Source of the DNA: Paracoccus onubensis | GTDB lineage: Bacteria; Pseudomonadota; Alphaproteobacteria; Rhodobacterales; Rhodobacteraceae | Assembly: GCF_003591515.1 (NCBI RefSeq) | Contig: NZ_QZCG01000001.1 | Coordinates: forward strand, 248,001 to 312,000 | DNA: 64,000 nt | Reading direction: 5' to 3' | In this document: positions 15,513 through 24,700 of the stretch, piece by piece | How positions within the stretch are numbered: position 1 is the first letter of the stretch | How the letters are laid out: every line of letters begins with the position of its first letter | The notes under the pieces: model-generated | What the model saw: the letters and a program-made list of their open reading frames with translations, nothing else | What the model was told of the DNA's origin: nothing | The model's database searches: none | Translations under genes and position numbers: made by a program

Positions 15513-17138
15513 ATGTCATCCAATGTCCACGCTGATCTGATCCTTGTGAACGGTAAGATATGGCGTGGTCGGGAGGATGGCACCTGCAGCGCTGTCGCGA
15601 TCTGGCAGGGCAAGGTTCTGGCGACAGGATCGGATGACGAGATGCTGTCGGTGAAAGGGGATGGCAGCGAGGTGATCGACCTACAGGGCCGCTTCGCCTG
15701 CCCCGGGCTGATCGACAATCACCTTCACCTGATCTCGACCGGGCTGGTGATGGGCTGGGTGAATGTGACCCCGGAAGCGGCGCCTACGCTGGAGGCTTTG
15801 CTGGCGCAGGTCGCAGCGCGGGTCGCCGAAACGCCGCCGGGAAGCTGGATCCGCGCGCGTGGCTATGATCAGGTCAAGCTGGATACCGGCCGCCATCCGA
15901 CACGCGACGATCTGGACCGGGTCGCACCGGATCACCCGGTGGTGGTGACGCGGGCCTGCGGTCATATCTCGGTGGTCAACTCGAAGGCGCTGGAACTGGC
16001 TGGGGTGACCGGGGATACGCCCACGCCGGAAGGGGCGGTGATCGGGCGTGACGGGGATCGGCTGAACGGATTGCTGGCCGAGAATGCGCAGGCATTGGTG
16101 ACATCCGCCATGCCGCGCTGCGAATTCGACGATCTGGTGGCCGCCATCGAACGCGCGGGCAGGCATCTGCTTGCCTTCGGTATCACCAGCTGCATGGATG
16201 CCGCCGTCGGCCAGATCGCGGGAATGGACGAGATCCGCGCCTATCAGGCGGCAAGATTGCAGGATCGCCTGCCGGTCCGGGTCTGGCTGACCATCCTTGG
16301 CGATCCGGACGGCTCTATCGTCGAGGAATGCTGGCGCGCGGGGCTGATATCGGGCGTGGGCGACGATCTGCTGCGCATGGGCGGGGTGAAAATCTTCCTT
16401 GATGGCTCCGCAGGTGGCCGGACCGCGTGGATGAAGGCCCCCTATGTGAACGAGCCCGATAACCTGGGCGTCCAGATGCTTCCCGACAGTGAGGTTGAGG
16501 CGCTGGTCAAATCCTGTCACGACCGGGGATATCAGATGGCCTGTCATGCCATCGGCGACGGCGCGATCGAGCAGTTGATCACCGCTTATGAAAAGGCGCT
16601 GGCCGACAATCCCGATCCTGACCGCCGCCACCGCGTCGAGCATTGCGGATACTCGACTCCCGAGCAGGAGGAACGGATGCGCGTCGCCGGTATCTTGCCG
16701 GCGCCACAGCAGGCTTTCATTCATAATTTCGGCGACAGTTATCTTTCCGTCCTCGGGGAAGAGCGGGGCCTTCGTTCCTATCCGATCGGAACCTGGATGC
16801 GGACCGGCATGCGCCCCTCGACCGGGTCCGATTCCCCGGTCTGCTCACCCAATCCCTTCCATGACCTTCACGCGATGCGCACGCGCAAGACCGTTGGCGG
16901 CACAGTATTGGGCGCCGAGGAATGTCTGAGCGCCGCCGAGGCGTTGCAGGTCTATACCGAAAACGGCGCATGGTCGCAGAAGGCCGAGAACGTCAAGGGC
17001 CGGCTGGTGCCGGGCCAATGGGCGGATATCGCCGTCTTCGATCAGGATCTGCTGGGCGACGATACAGATATCCTGCTGACACAGACCGGTTGCCTTTTGA
17101 CCATCCTTGCCGGCAAGGTGGTTCACGACGCGCGATAA
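15513..17138 (+). CDS. Amidohydrolase family protein (YtcJ/LAF3-like)
   Basis: Metal-dependent hydrolase of the amidohydrolase_3 (YtcJ) family, 541 residues. Metal-ligand motifs are visible: GLIDNHLHLIS (HxH) on strand 1, the catalytic Lys region around RMGGVKIFLDGSAGG, RHRVEHCGY, MACHAIGDGA, and the Asp in TGSDSPVCSPNP. Small beta-domain segments (DLILVNGKIWRG and VPGQWADIAVFD) flank the barrel. No signal peptide is seen, so it is cytoplasmic. The ATG at 15513 follows GAGG with 8-nt spacing. It lies just before a peptide importer and after a divergent LysR gene, suggesting hydrolysis of an imported amide or N-acyl compound. Confidence 0.92.
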   Translation: MSSNVHADLILVNGKIWRGREDGTCSAVAIWQGKVLATGSDDEMLSVKGDGSEVIDLQGRFACPGLIDNHLHLISTGLVMGWVNVTPEAAPTLEALLAQVAARVAETPPGSWIRARGYDQVKLDTGRHPTRDDLDRVAPDHPVVVTRACGHISVVNSKALELAGVTGDTPTPEGAVIGRDGDRLNGLLAENAQALVTSAMPRCEFDDLVAAIERAGRHLLAFGITSCMDAAVGQIAGMDEIRAYQAARLQDRLPVRVWLTILGDPDGSIVEECWRAGLISGVGDDLLRMGGVKIFLDGSAGGRTAWMKAPYVNEPDNLGVQMLPDSEVEALVKSCHDRGYQMACHAIGDGAIEQLITAYEKALADNPDPDRRHRVEHCGYSTPEQEERMRVAGILPAPQQAFIHNFGDSYLSVLGEERGLRSYPIGTWMRTGMRPSTGSDSPVCSPNPFHDLHAMRTRKTVGGTVLGAEECLSAAEALQVYTENGAWSQKAENVKGRLVPGQWADIAVFDQDLLGDDTDILLTQTGCLLTILAGKVVHDAR

Positions 17139-17153
17139 TGAAACGACTTGTCA

Positions 17154-17175
17154 GCCGCGGCCCCGACGCCGCGGC
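17154..17175 (+). other. Intercistronic stem-loop before binding-protein gene
   Basis: GCCGCGG (17154-17160) and CCGCGGC (17169-17175) form a 7-bp all-GC stem with an 8-nt loop between the amidohydrolase and the binding-protein gene. There is no T-run, so it is an RNA stability or partial-termination element at most. Confidence 0.45.
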
Positions 17176-17235
17176 GCAATCACGGGAGCAATGCCGCATC
17201 ATCAGAAAAACCGCGGCGCTTACAGGGAGACTAGC

Positions 17236-18825
17236 ATGTTCAAACGGATTTCACTTGCCGGAGTTCTGGCGCTTGGCACGGCAATCTGCGCCTTTGCGGA
17301 AGAACCGCGACATGGCGGGACGCTGAATTTCACGGCGCCATATGGATCGAATTTCGCGACGCTGGATATCCACTCAAGCCCCAGCATTCAGGAGATGTTC
17401 ATCTCGCAGGCGATCCATCGGACACTGTATTCATGGGACGCGACCGCGAATAAGCCGGTTCTTGAGCTTGCGACATCGGTCGATATTTCGGATGACGGTC
17501 TGGTCTATACCTACCACCTGCTTCCCGACGCGGTGTTCCATAACGGCGATCCGCTGACGGCGGATGACGTGATCTTCAGCTACAAGCGGATCGCGGATCC
17601 CGCGAATGCCTTTCCGGGCGCGCGACGGATCAGCACGATCAAGGGCGGGGCCGAGTTCATCGCGGGCGAGACCGACGAGATCGAGGGTCTGAAGAAGATA
17701 GACGACAAGACGCTGGAAATCACGTTCACCACACCGGCCGAGCCGGGTTTCGCCCTGATGGAAAACAATATGGCGATCTATCCCGCGGGCGTGGACGTGG
17801 CCACGCAGGCGACCGATCCTGTGGGTCTTGGTCCCTTCGTGTTCAAGGAGCATATTCCCGGTTCGCAGGTCGTGGTCGAGAAGTTCGAGGATTATTACGA
17901 CGATGACAAACCCTATCTCGACCGGGTGAATATCATTCTGATGGCCGAAGGCAGTGCCCGCGACGTCGCCTTCCGCAATCAGGAGGTGGATGTGTCGATC
18001 CTGGGGTCGACGCAATATCAGTCCTATCAGGAAGATCCGGCGTTGAAGGACAACCTGCTTGAAGTGGCCGAGGTGTTTACCCGGAATATCGGTTTCAGCC
18101 CGGAATACGAACCGTTTCAGGACAAGCGGGTCCGGCAGGCGATCAATCACGCCATCAATTCGCCGCTGATCATCGAAAGGCTGCTGAAGGACAAGGCCTA
18201 TCCGGCGGTGGGATGGCTGCCGATGTCCCTGAGCGCATTCGATGCGGACAGGAAGCCCTATGAATACGATCCCGAAAAGGCCAAGGCGCTGCTGGCAGAG
18301 GCAGGCTACGAGGACGGGTTCGAATTCGAGGTGACGGCGACGCCGGACGAAAGCTGGGGCGTCCCGATCGTCGAGGCGATCCTGCCGATGCTGAACGAGG
18401 TCGGCATAACCGTCAGGCCCAAGCCGATCGAAAGCGCGGCCCTTGGCGAAACCGTGTCTTCCGGCGATTTCCAGGCCTTCATCTGGTCCAATCAGACCGG
18501 CCCCGACGCGCTTAGCGTGCTGCGATGCTTCTACTCCAAGACCGCTCAAAGTTCGTGCAATTACACAGCCTTCTCGAACCCGGAATTCGACGCCTTGTTC
18601 GAAGCGGCCGAGGCGGAACTCGATCCCGAAAAACAGACCGATCTGCTGCGTCAGGCCAACAACCTGTTGCAGGACGAGGCGCCGGTCTGGTTCTTCAACT
18701 ACAACAAGGCGGTCATGGCCTATCAGCCCTGGGTGCATGGGCTGGTGCCGAATGCCAATGAACTGGCGTTGCAACCCTATGACGAGATCTGGATCGACGA
18801 CAGCGCGCCCGAATCGCGCCTGTAA
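17236..18825 (+). CDS. Peptide-type ABC importer, periplasmic binding protein (SBP family 5)
   Basis: 529-residue solute-binding protein with a Sec signal peptide (MFKRISLAGVLALGTAICAFA). The mature part starts EEPRHGGTLNF and has family 5 landmarks: VFHNGDPLTADDVIFSYKRI, VRQAINHAINSPLI and the C-terminal VWFFNYNKAVMAYQPWVHGLVPN, which is typical of DppA/GsiB-type proteins. A strong stem-loop follows the stop, so more binding protein than permease is expected. First gene of a complete SBP-B-C-D-F importer set; probable ligands are short peptides or peptide-like compounds. Confidence 0.93.
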   Translation: MFKRISLAGVLALGTAICAFAEEPRHGGTLNFTAPYGSNFATLDIHSSPSIQEMFISQAIHRTLYSWDATANKPVLELATSVDISDDGLVYTYHLLPDAVFHNGDPLTADDVIFSYKRIADPANAFPGARRISTIKGGAEFIAGETDEIEGLKKIDDKTLEITFTTPAEPGFALMENNMAIYPAGVDVATQATDPVGLGPFVFKEHIPGSQVVVEKFEDYYDDDKPYLDRVNIILMAEGSARDVAFRNQEVDVSILGSTQYQSYQEDPALKDNLLEVAEVFTRNIGFSPEYEPFQDKRVRQAINHAINSPLIIERLLKDKAYPAVGWLPMSLSAFDADRKPYEYDPEKAKALLAEAGYEDGFEFEVTATPDESWGVPIVEAILPMLNEVGITVRPKPIESAALGETVSSGDFQAFIWSNQTGPDALSVLRCFYSKTAQSSCNYTAFSNPEFDALFEAAEAELDPEKQTDLLRQANNLLQDEAPVWFFNYNKAVMAYQPWVHGLVPNANELALQPYDEIWIDDSAPESRL

Positions 18826-18833
18826 GGGAAATC

Positions 18834-18862
18834 CCGCCACCGCCGCTGGCCGGTGGTGGCGG
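18834..18862 (+). other. Strong stem-loop between binding-protein and permease genes
   Basis: CCGCCACC (18834-18841) pairs with GGTGGCGG (18855-18862). The stem extends inward by GCCG/CGGT including one G-T pair, leaving a 5-nt loop, about 12 bp in all. It lies 9 nt after the binding-protein stop and has no T-run. This fits a 3' mRNA-protecting structure or partial terminator. Confidence 0.6.
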
Positions 18863-18927
18863 CCTGTGTCCCTTCCAGCGCCGTCATATCCGGCGATGGC
18901 AGACAGCCCCTCTGGACAAGGCCGAGC

Positions 18928-19863
18928 ATGCTTCAGTTTACCATAAGACGTATCTTGCAGGTGATCCCGACGCTTCTGGTCGTGGCGCTGCTGATCTTCG
19001 TGATCTTCAGCGTCGTGCCCGGAAGTTTCGCGGCCAGCCTGTTTTCGGATGGCAGGACGACCGCCAATCCGGAAATGATCGCGCAACTCAACCGGGAACT
19101 CGGGCTTGACCTGCCATTGCCGCAACGGTTCCTGAACTACGTCATGGATCTTGCGCATCTGGATCTGGGCACGAGTTTCCGCACCCGGCAGCCAGTTCTG
19201 CAACTGATCAATGACCGGATGTGGGCGTCGCTGCAACTGGCGGTCGCCGCGATGGTCTTTGCGGTGGTCATCGGGGTTCCGCTGGGTTTCATAGCGGCGA
19301 TGCGTCCCGGTTCGATACTGGATTCGGTCACCATGATCGGGGCGGTCTCGGGCCTGTCGATGCCGCAATTCTGGCTGGGCCTGCTGCTGATGTATGTGTT
19401 TGCGCTGCAACTGGGCTGGTTGCCCAGTTTCGGCTATGGCAACGGCTCGCTGCGTAACCTGATCCTGCCCGCGATCACGCTGGGCGTTACGCCCTTGGCG
19501 CTGCTGGCGCGCACGACGCGGGCGGGCGTGCTGGACGTGATGAACGCCGATTTCATCCGCACGGCCCATGCCAAGGGCATGAGCGAAAGCAAGGTCGTGC
19601 GCTGGCATGTGGCGCGGAATGCGCTTGTGCTGGTGGTCACGACCGTCGGGCTTCAGTTCGGTTCGATGATCGGACAGGCGGTGGTGATCGAGAAGCTGTT
19701 CGCATGGCCGGGGATCGGGTCGCTTCTGGTGGACAGCGTGGCGATCCGCGATATCCCGGTGGTGCAGGGCACGATCCTTGTGATCGTCCTGTGGTTCCTG
19801 CTGATCAATACGGCCGTCGATCTGATCTATGCCGCGATCGATCCGCGCATCAAGCAGAGGTAA
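18928..19863 (+). CDS. Peptide-type ABC importer, DppB-like permease
   Basis: 311-residue inner-membrane permease of the DppB family. It begins MLQFTIRRILQVIPTLLVVALLIF and has the EAA loop around TAHAKGMSESKVVRWHVARNALVLVV. The ending VDLIYAAIDPRIKQR is characteristic of the family (YAAIDPRI). The ATG at 18928 is chosen because the first transmembrane helix starts there. It is followed after 6 nt by the partner permease gene. Confidence 0.94.
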   Translation: MLQFTIRRILQVIPTLLVVALLIFVIFSVVPGSFAASLFSDGRTTANPEMIAQLNRELGLDLPLPQRFLNYVMDLAHLDLGTSFRTRQPVLQLINDRMWASLQLAVAAMVFAVVIGVPLGFIAAMRPGSILDSVTMIGAVSGLSMPQFWLGLLLMYVFALQLGWLPSFGYGNGSLRNLILPAITLGVTPLALLARTTRAGVLDVMNADFIRTAHAKGMSESKVVRWHVARNALVLVVTTVGLQFGSMIGQAVVIEKLFAWPGIGSLLVDSVAIRDIPVVQGTILVIVLWFLLINTAVDLIYAAIDPRIKQR

Positions 19864-19869
19864 AGATTG

Positions 19870-20691
19870 ATGAAGCTGGGATTCAACATCCTTCTGGGGG
19901 GCGGCCTGACGGCGCTGGTGATCATCGGCGGCTTGCTTGCGCCCTGGCTTGCGCCTTTCGATCCGGTGCTGGACGCCAATCTGATGAACTCGCAATTGCC
20001 GCCGGATTCCACCTTCTGGTTCGGCACCGACTCGCAGGGGCGCGACGTCTATTCCCGGATCCTCTATGGCGCGCAGATCTCGCTGACGGTGGGGATCGTG
20101 TCGCAGATCATCAATACCCTGATCGGCGTGGCTCTGGGCATCTCGGCGGGGTATTGGGGCGGCTGGTGGGACGATCTGGTCAACGGGCTGACCAATGTCA
20201 TGCTTGCCATCCCCTCGCTGATTTTCGCACTGGCGGTCATGGCGGTCCTTGGGCCGGGGCTGGTTTCGCTGCTGATCGCGCTTGGCCTGACGAATTGGAG
20301 CTGGACCTGCCGCATCGCCCGCAGTTCCACCCTGTCGCTGAAATCGCAGGGATATGTGCAGGCCGCGCAGACGCTTGGCTATGGCGATATCCGCATCATG
20401 ATGACCCAGATCCTGCCCAATATCATGGGGCCGATTCTGGTCATGGCGACGCTGGGCATGGGCGCCGCCGTGCTGGCCGAGGCGGCCTTGTCCTTTCTGG
20501 GCCTTGGTATCCAGCCGCCTTATCCAAGCTGGGGTTCGATGTTGACGGATGCGCGCGAACTGATCCGGCTGGCGCCATGGGCGGCGATCTTCCCCGGGCT
20601 TGCAATCTTCCTGTCGGTGCTTGGCTTCAACCTGCTGGGTGACGGGCTGCGTGACAGCCTCGACCCGCATATGAGGACGCGCAAGACATGA
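19870..20691 (+). CDS. Peptide-type ABC importer, DppC-like permease
   Basis: 273-residue permease of the DppC family. It has the family signature FGTDSQGRDVYSRILYGAQIS, the EAA loop around AAQTLGYGDIRIMMTQILPNI, and the C-terminal GDGLRDSLDPHMR. The ATG at 19870 is preferred; a TTG at 19867 would add one residue. The stop overlaps the start of the next ATPase gene (ATGA). Confidence 0.94.
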   Translation: MKLGFNILLGGGLTALVIIGGLLAPWLAPFDPVLDANLMNSQLPPDSTFWFGTDSQGRDVYSRILYGAQISLTVGIVSQIINTLIGVALGISAGYWGGWWDDLVNGLTNVMLAIPSLIFALAVMAVLGPGLVSLLIALGLTNWSWTCRIARSSTLSLKSQGYVQAAQTLGYGDIRIMMTQILPNIMGPILVMATLGMGAAVLAEAALSFLGLGIQPPYPSWGSMLTDARELIRLAPWAAIFPGLAIFLSVLGFNLLGDGLRDSLDPHMRTRKT

Positions 20692-21599
20692 CCGAACCCC
20701 TTCTTGATGTCCGCAACCTCGATCTGGTCCTGTCGCACCGCAGCGGCGACCTGCCGATATTGCAGGATATTTCATTTCAGATCATGCCCGGCGAGACCTA
20801 TGGGCTAGTCGGTGAATCCGGTTCGGGGAAATCCGTCACCTCTCTGGCGATCATGGGTCTGCTGAAGAAGCCGTTGAAGGTGTCGGGCGGGCAGGTCGTC
20901 TTTCAGGGGCAGGATCTGCTGAAGCTGCGGCCGCGCCGGATGCGCGACCTGCGGGGCGACCGCGTGGCGATGATCTTTCAGGAACCGATGACCGCGCTGA
21001 ATCCCTTGTCCACGGTGGGCCGCCAGATCGCCGAGATGTATGTTCTGCATCAGGGCAAAAGCTGGCGCGAGGCGCGGCGGCTGGCTGTCCACGCGCTGGA
21101 CAGTGTCAAGGTGCCCAATCCGGAACGCCGGGTGGGCAATTATCCGCACCAGATGTCGGGCGGCCTGAGGCAGCGGGTGATGATCGCGATGGCACTGGCC
21201 TGCGACCCGGATCTGCTGATCGCCGATGAACCGACGACGGCGCTGGACGTAACGGTTCAGGCCGAGGTGCTGCGGCTCATCAAGGAACTTTGCGCGGCGC
21301 GGGGCACCGCGGTGCTGTTCATCAGTCACGATCTGGGCGTGATCGCCAGCATCTGTCAGCGTGTGGGCGTCATGTATGCCGGCTGTCTGGTCGAGGAAAA
21401 CGATACTGTCGCGCTGTTTTCCAACCCCCGGCATGCCTATACGCGCGGCCTGATGGGCGCGCTGCCGCGTCTGGGCAGCCGGTTGACGCATGGCCGCCAG
21501 CGGCTGGTCGATATCGACAGCGTGATCGCGGATCGCTCGGTCCTGACCGAGACCCGTTTCATCATGCCGCGCGGGGCTGCCAACGGAGAAAGCGCATGA
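20688..21599 (+). CDS. Peptide-type ABC importer, DppD-like ATPase
   Basis: 303-residue ATPase with Walker [10 protein letters not shown]-loop [11 protein letters not shown], signature MSGGLRQRV, Walker [13 protein letters not shown] and H-loop FISHD. No clear four-Cys cluster near the C-terminus of the kind seen in iron-sulfur-containing DppD proteins. Both ends overlap neighbouring genes by 4 nt, so translation is coupled through the whole permease-ATPase block. Confidence 0.94.
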   Translation: MTEPLLDVRNLDLVLSHRSGDLPILQDISFQIMPGETYGLVGESGSGKSVTSLAIMGLLKKPLKVSGGQVVFQGQDLLKLRPRRMRDLRGDRVAMIFQEPMTALNPLSTVGRQIAEMYVLHQGKSWREARRLAVHALDSVKVPNPERRVGNYPHQMSGGLRQRVMIAMALACDPDLLIADEPTTALDVTVQAEVLRLIKELCAARGTAVLFISHDLGVIASICQRVGVMYAGCLVEENDTVALFSNPRHAYTRGLMGALPRLGSRLTHGRQRLVDIDSVIADRSVLTETRFIMPRGAANGESA

Positions 21600-22564
21600 C
21601 CGGCACACCGCTGTTGCAGATTGATGATCTTCATGTCCGCTTTCCCATCGCCGGAGGCGGCCTGCTGGGTACCGGCCGGCGGTTGCTTCACGCGGTGAAC
21701 GGGCTCAGCCTGACGCTGGAGAAAGGCGAATGCCTGTCCATTGTCGGCGAATCCGGTTGTGGGAAATCCACCACCGCCCTGACGGTCATGGGCCTGCAGG
21801 AGCCGAGTTCAGGCAGCGTCAGCTTTCGCGGCGCGCCGTTCAGCGGCCCCGGCGCGCCTGACCGGATGCAGCGCGCGAAGGCCGCGCAGATCGTGTTCCA
21901 GGATCCCTATGCGTCGCTGAACCCCCGCCAGACGGTGCATGCCTCGCTTGCCGCACCGCTGCGTCTTCACGGCATCCGTTCGGCAAGCGAAATCGCCGAC
22001 CGGATCGAGACGATGCTGGTCAATGTGGGACTGACCGCCGATCAGGCCCGGCGCTATCCGCATGAATTCTCGGGCGGGCAGCGACAGCGGATCGGCATCG
22101 CAAGGGCGCTTATCCTCGAACCCGAGATCGTGGTTCTGGATGAACCGGTTTCGGCGCTGGACGTGTCGATCCGGGCGCAGATCATCAACCTGCTGCTGGA
22201 CCTGCAGGAAAAATACGGCCTGTCCTATCTGATGATCAGTCACGATCTCAGCGTGGTTGAACATATGAGTGACCGGGTTGCGGTGATGTTCTTCGGCCAG
22301 ATCGTCGAGGAGGGAAGCTGGCAACATATCTTCGCCAATCCCGTCCATCCCTATACCCGCCGGCTGATCGCCGAGATCCCCGATCCCGATGTGGCAATCC
22401 GGGCCCGCGACCCCGCAGCCGGATTCACGGATGTGCCGCTTCCGCAGGGGCGCAGTTTTGCCATGGATGGAAGCAACACACCCGATGTCTTCACGGCACC
22501 CATGCCATCCGAACTGGTCGAGATCGATCCCGGCCATCGGGTCAGGCTTTCGCTTCGGGATTGA
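21596..22564 (+). CDS. Peptide-type ABC importer, DppF-like ATPase
   Basis: 322-residue ATPase with Walker A GESGCGKST, Q-loop VFQDPYASLNPR, signature FSGGQRQRIGIARAL, Walker B IVVLDEPVSALD and H-loop MISHD. It has the DppF/OppF-type C-terminal extension after HPYTRRLIAEIP. It completes the importer. The stop is only 8 nt from the stop of the convergent FAD oxidoreductase gene, and no bidirectional terminator is visible. Confidence 0.94.
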   Translation: MTGTPLLQIDDLHVRFPIAGGGLLGTGRRLLHAVNGLSLTLEKGECLSIVGESGCGKSTTALTVMGLQEPSSGSVSFRGAPFSGPGAPDRMQRAKAAQIVFQDPYASLNPRQTVHASLAAPLRLHGIRSASEIADRIETMLVNVGLTADQARRYPHEFSGGQRQRIGIARALILEPEIVVLDEPVSALDVSIRAQIINLLLDLQEKYGLSYLMISHDLSVVEHMSDRVAVMFFGQIVEEGSWQHIFANPVHPYTRRLIAEIPDPDVAIRARDPAAGFTDVPLPQGRSFAMDGSNTPDVFTAPMPSELVEIDPGHRVRLSLRD

Positions 22565-22572
22565 TGAGTGGA

Positions 22573-23868
22573 TCACCGCTCTTTGCCGGCCCGCCATTGT
22601 TCAAGCATCAGCAGGGTGCTTGCCCCGATATAACGCAAGGGTTCGGGCGGAAGCCAATCCGGGCCGCCCATTTGCATCCGCTCCTCAAGCAGGGGCGAGC
22701 GCGAATCGCAGGCCAGTTCGGCAAGCAGCGTGCCGTGGATCGTGCCACGCAGGACGCCCGCGCCATCGCAGCCCGCAGAGGCATAAATGCCGGGCCCGAC
22801 CTGACCGAACGTGAATCTGCCATTATGGGTCACGGCGGTGACGCCGCCCCAGACATGTTCAAGATCATGCGTCTTCATATGCGGAAAGCGGTTGCGATAA
22901 AGCCGGGTCAGCATGGCGCGGGCTTTCTCGGGCGCGTCTTCCCGCTCGTATGAATCGCCGCTTCTGATCAGAAGGCGACGCCCGGTCTTGCGCATCGTCG
23001 TTCCCATCCGATGCGCCGGCAGGATCCCCCAATCGGGTTCTTCGCCCAGCAGCTCAAGATCGCGGTCGTCCAGTTCCGGCGTGAAGGCGCCATAGGTATA
23101 GATGCCGATCATCCGGTTCCGGGCGATGCCGAAGAAGCGCGCATGCAGGTTGTTGGTGACGAATACGCGATCCGCGACGAATTCGCCCCGGTCCGTGGCC
23201 AGACGATAAGGCGTGTCACCGCCCAGCGCCCGTACCGCGCAGTTTTCAAGCAGCCGGACATTGCCCGGCAGCGCGTCGCCCAGCCCGCGATGCAGGGCTG
23301 CGGGCTGAATCAGTGCGCGCGTCAGCGATTGCAGGCCATAGCGGTAATAATCGGTTCCGATGATCCGGGTCAGGGCCTTGCGGTCGTATTCGCTGGGGTT
23401 CAGTCCCCATTCCTGATATTTCCGCCTCGTCTCGCGGGCGCTTTTCTCGACCCGGCCCGTGGCGGCGGCGGTGATTGCCAGTGGATCGCTGTTCCAGTCG
23501 CAGTCGATGCCGTGGGTTTCCACCCTTGTGCGAAGCAGGTCGAACCCGGCCTGAACCATCGCCATCTGCCGGGTTGCCCAGTCATCCGTGAAATCCGTGG
23601 CATTCGCGCTTGGTTCGCCGGGATTGATCAGCAGATATCCCGAATTCCGGCCCGAGGCGCTTTCGCCAAGCGTCGCGGCCTCGATGACAAGGATATCCTC
23701 GTCCGGGCAAAGCTCGGCCAGTCGATGCGCGGTCGCAAGCCCGGTAAATCCCGCCCCGATCACGATATTCCGGAACCGCCGCGTGGCAGGCGGATCCTGC
23801 CGGGCGTTCCGCGCGGGCAGAAGCACGTTCCAGCCGGAAACGGATTTATAGGCGGGCGCATGCTTCAT
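22573..23868 (-). CDS. DAO-family FAD-dependent oxidoreductase
   Basis: 431-residue flavoprotein of the D-amino-acid/sarcosine oxidase-like DAO fold. The FAD-binding Rossmann motif is at IVIGAGFTGLATAHRLAE, with the second beta-strand Glu in ILVIEAATLGESASGRNSG and the typical late motif around GPGIYASAGCDGAGVLRG. It resembles PuuB/OrdL-type gamma-glutamylputrescine or amine oxidases in overall layout. No signal peptide. The gene is convergent with the importer genes and divergent from the cupin gene across the long GATA-N9-TATC palindrome, so it may share regulation with the cupin operon. Confidence 0.9.
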   Translation of the reverse strand: MKHAPAYKSVSGWNVLLPARNARQDPPATRRFRNIVIGAGFTGLATAHRLAELCPDEDILVIEAATLGESASGRNSGYLLINPGEPSANATDFTDDWATRQMAMVQAGFDLLRTRVETHGIDCDWNSDPLAITAAATGRVEKSARETRRKYQEWGLNPSEYDRKALTRIIGTDYYRYGLQSLTRALIQPAALHRGLGDALPGNVRLLENCAVRALGGDTPYRLATDRGEFVADRVFVTNNLHARFFGIARNRMIGIYTYGAFTPELDDRDLELLGEEPDWGILPAHRMGTTMRKTGRRLLIRSGDSYEREDAPEKARAMLTRLYRNRFPHMKTHDLEHVWGGVTAVTHNGRFTFGQVGPGIYASAGCDGAGVLRGTIHGTLLAELACDSRSPLLEERMQMGGPDWLPPEPLRYIGASTLLMLEQWRAGKER

Positions 23869-23951
23869 CGTCGCTTCTCCTTGCCTGCCCGGGCCTGCCG
23901 GACAGCGTGGAACCTAACCGCCGCCCGATGCCTGACCAAGGAAGGCAAATG

Positions 23952-23984
23952 GCAAGTTTGATAAGCCGGACTTATCGAACTTGC
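23952..23984. promoter_or_regulatory. Long palindromic operator (GATA-N9-TATC type), copy 1
   Basis: GCAAGTTTGATAAG (23952-23965) and CTTATCGAACTTGC (23971-23984) form 14-bp inverted arms around CCGGA with a single mismatch. It is centred in the 203-nt gap between the divergent oxidoreductase and cupin genes. The core GATA-N9-TATC is repeated upstream of the gamma-glutamyltransferase operon (26932-26948). This is good evidence for a dimeric repressor or activator site. Confidence 0.7.
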
Positions 23985-24071
23985 GCCCTGCATGGCGTTG
24001 CAGCGAATATGACATGGCGTCATGATCGGGGTGGCAATGGCCAGTCAACGGCAAGACAGAAGGAGATACCG

Positions 24072-24668
24072 ATGAGTGAACGGGATATCGATCTGACCGC
24101 GTTTCTGGCCAGCCTGAAAGATGTACTGGCATCCAGAACCGACGGTAACGCGGATGCGATGGTCGGTCGGATATATGAAAAGCTGCAGGATATCGGGGAA
24201 GCCAGCGAAGCGGATGGGCATCTGCTGCCGGTTTGCGAATATCTGACACCGGCGATGGATGTGATCGCGGAGGAAGGCCATCCTCTGAGCGAGCTTGCCG
24301 GCCGGTTGCATGCGGTGCTGCCCCGGCTGGTCTGGAGGGCGCGGCCGGGACCGGCACCGAATGCCAGCACGAATTTCGCCGAAAGTCATGCCAACGCCAT
24401 GATCGTCGGGCCGGGCGGAATCGAGGGACGGAGGGATCTGTGGATCGGCATGTCGCTTCTGGCCCCCGGCACCCGATATCCCGATCACGATCATGCCCCG
24501 CCCGAGGTCTATCTTGTCCTGTCGCCGGGCAGGTTCCTGCAGGGTGGGGGCGAATGGTTCTCGCCGGGAATCGGCGGTGTGTTCTATAACCCGCCGGGGA
24601 TCCTGCATGCCATGGCGGCCGATGAGGATGCGCCGCTGCTGGCGCTCTGGTTGCTGGATGTCCGCTGA
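24072..24668 (+). CDS. Cupin of the DMSP-lyase family (DddQ-like)
   Basis: 198-residue protein with an N-terminal helical part (about 1-90) and a C-terminal cupin barrel. The family motif Y-x2-H-x-H-x3-E-x-Y is complete in RYPDHDHAPPEVYLVLS (Y136, H139, H141, E145, Y147), and the later metal-binding His is in GILHAM (H179). These match the residues known for DddQ, which cleaves dimethylsulfoniopropionate to acrylate and dimethyl sulfide. The length also matches DddQ (about 200). AGGAG (24061-24065) precedes the ATG. Family members include cupins whose main substrate is something else, and no acrylate-detoxifying gene is adjacent, so the activity is a candidate only. Likely co-transcribed with the next gene. 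Confidence 0.85.
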   Translation: MSERDIDLTAFLASLKDVLASRTDGNADAMVGRIYEKLQDIGEASEADGHLLPVCEYLTPAMDVIAEEGHPLSELAGRLHAVLPRLVWRARPGPAPNASTNFAESHANAMIVGPGGIEGRRDLWIGMSLLAPGTRYPDHDHAPPEVYLVLSPGRFLQGGGEWFSPGIGGVFYNPPGILHAMAADEDAPLLALWLLDVR

Positions 24669-24700
24669 ACGCGCCGGTCGGGCCGCCAATAGGGCGCGGC

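Noticed and set aside
17431..20775. An uninterrupted minus-strand frame of over 1,100 codons
   Set aside because: It is antisense to an SBP gene and two permease genes with clear family motifs, is extremely rich in Arg, His, Gln and Asp, and has no domain. It is a by-product of GC-rich codon bias.
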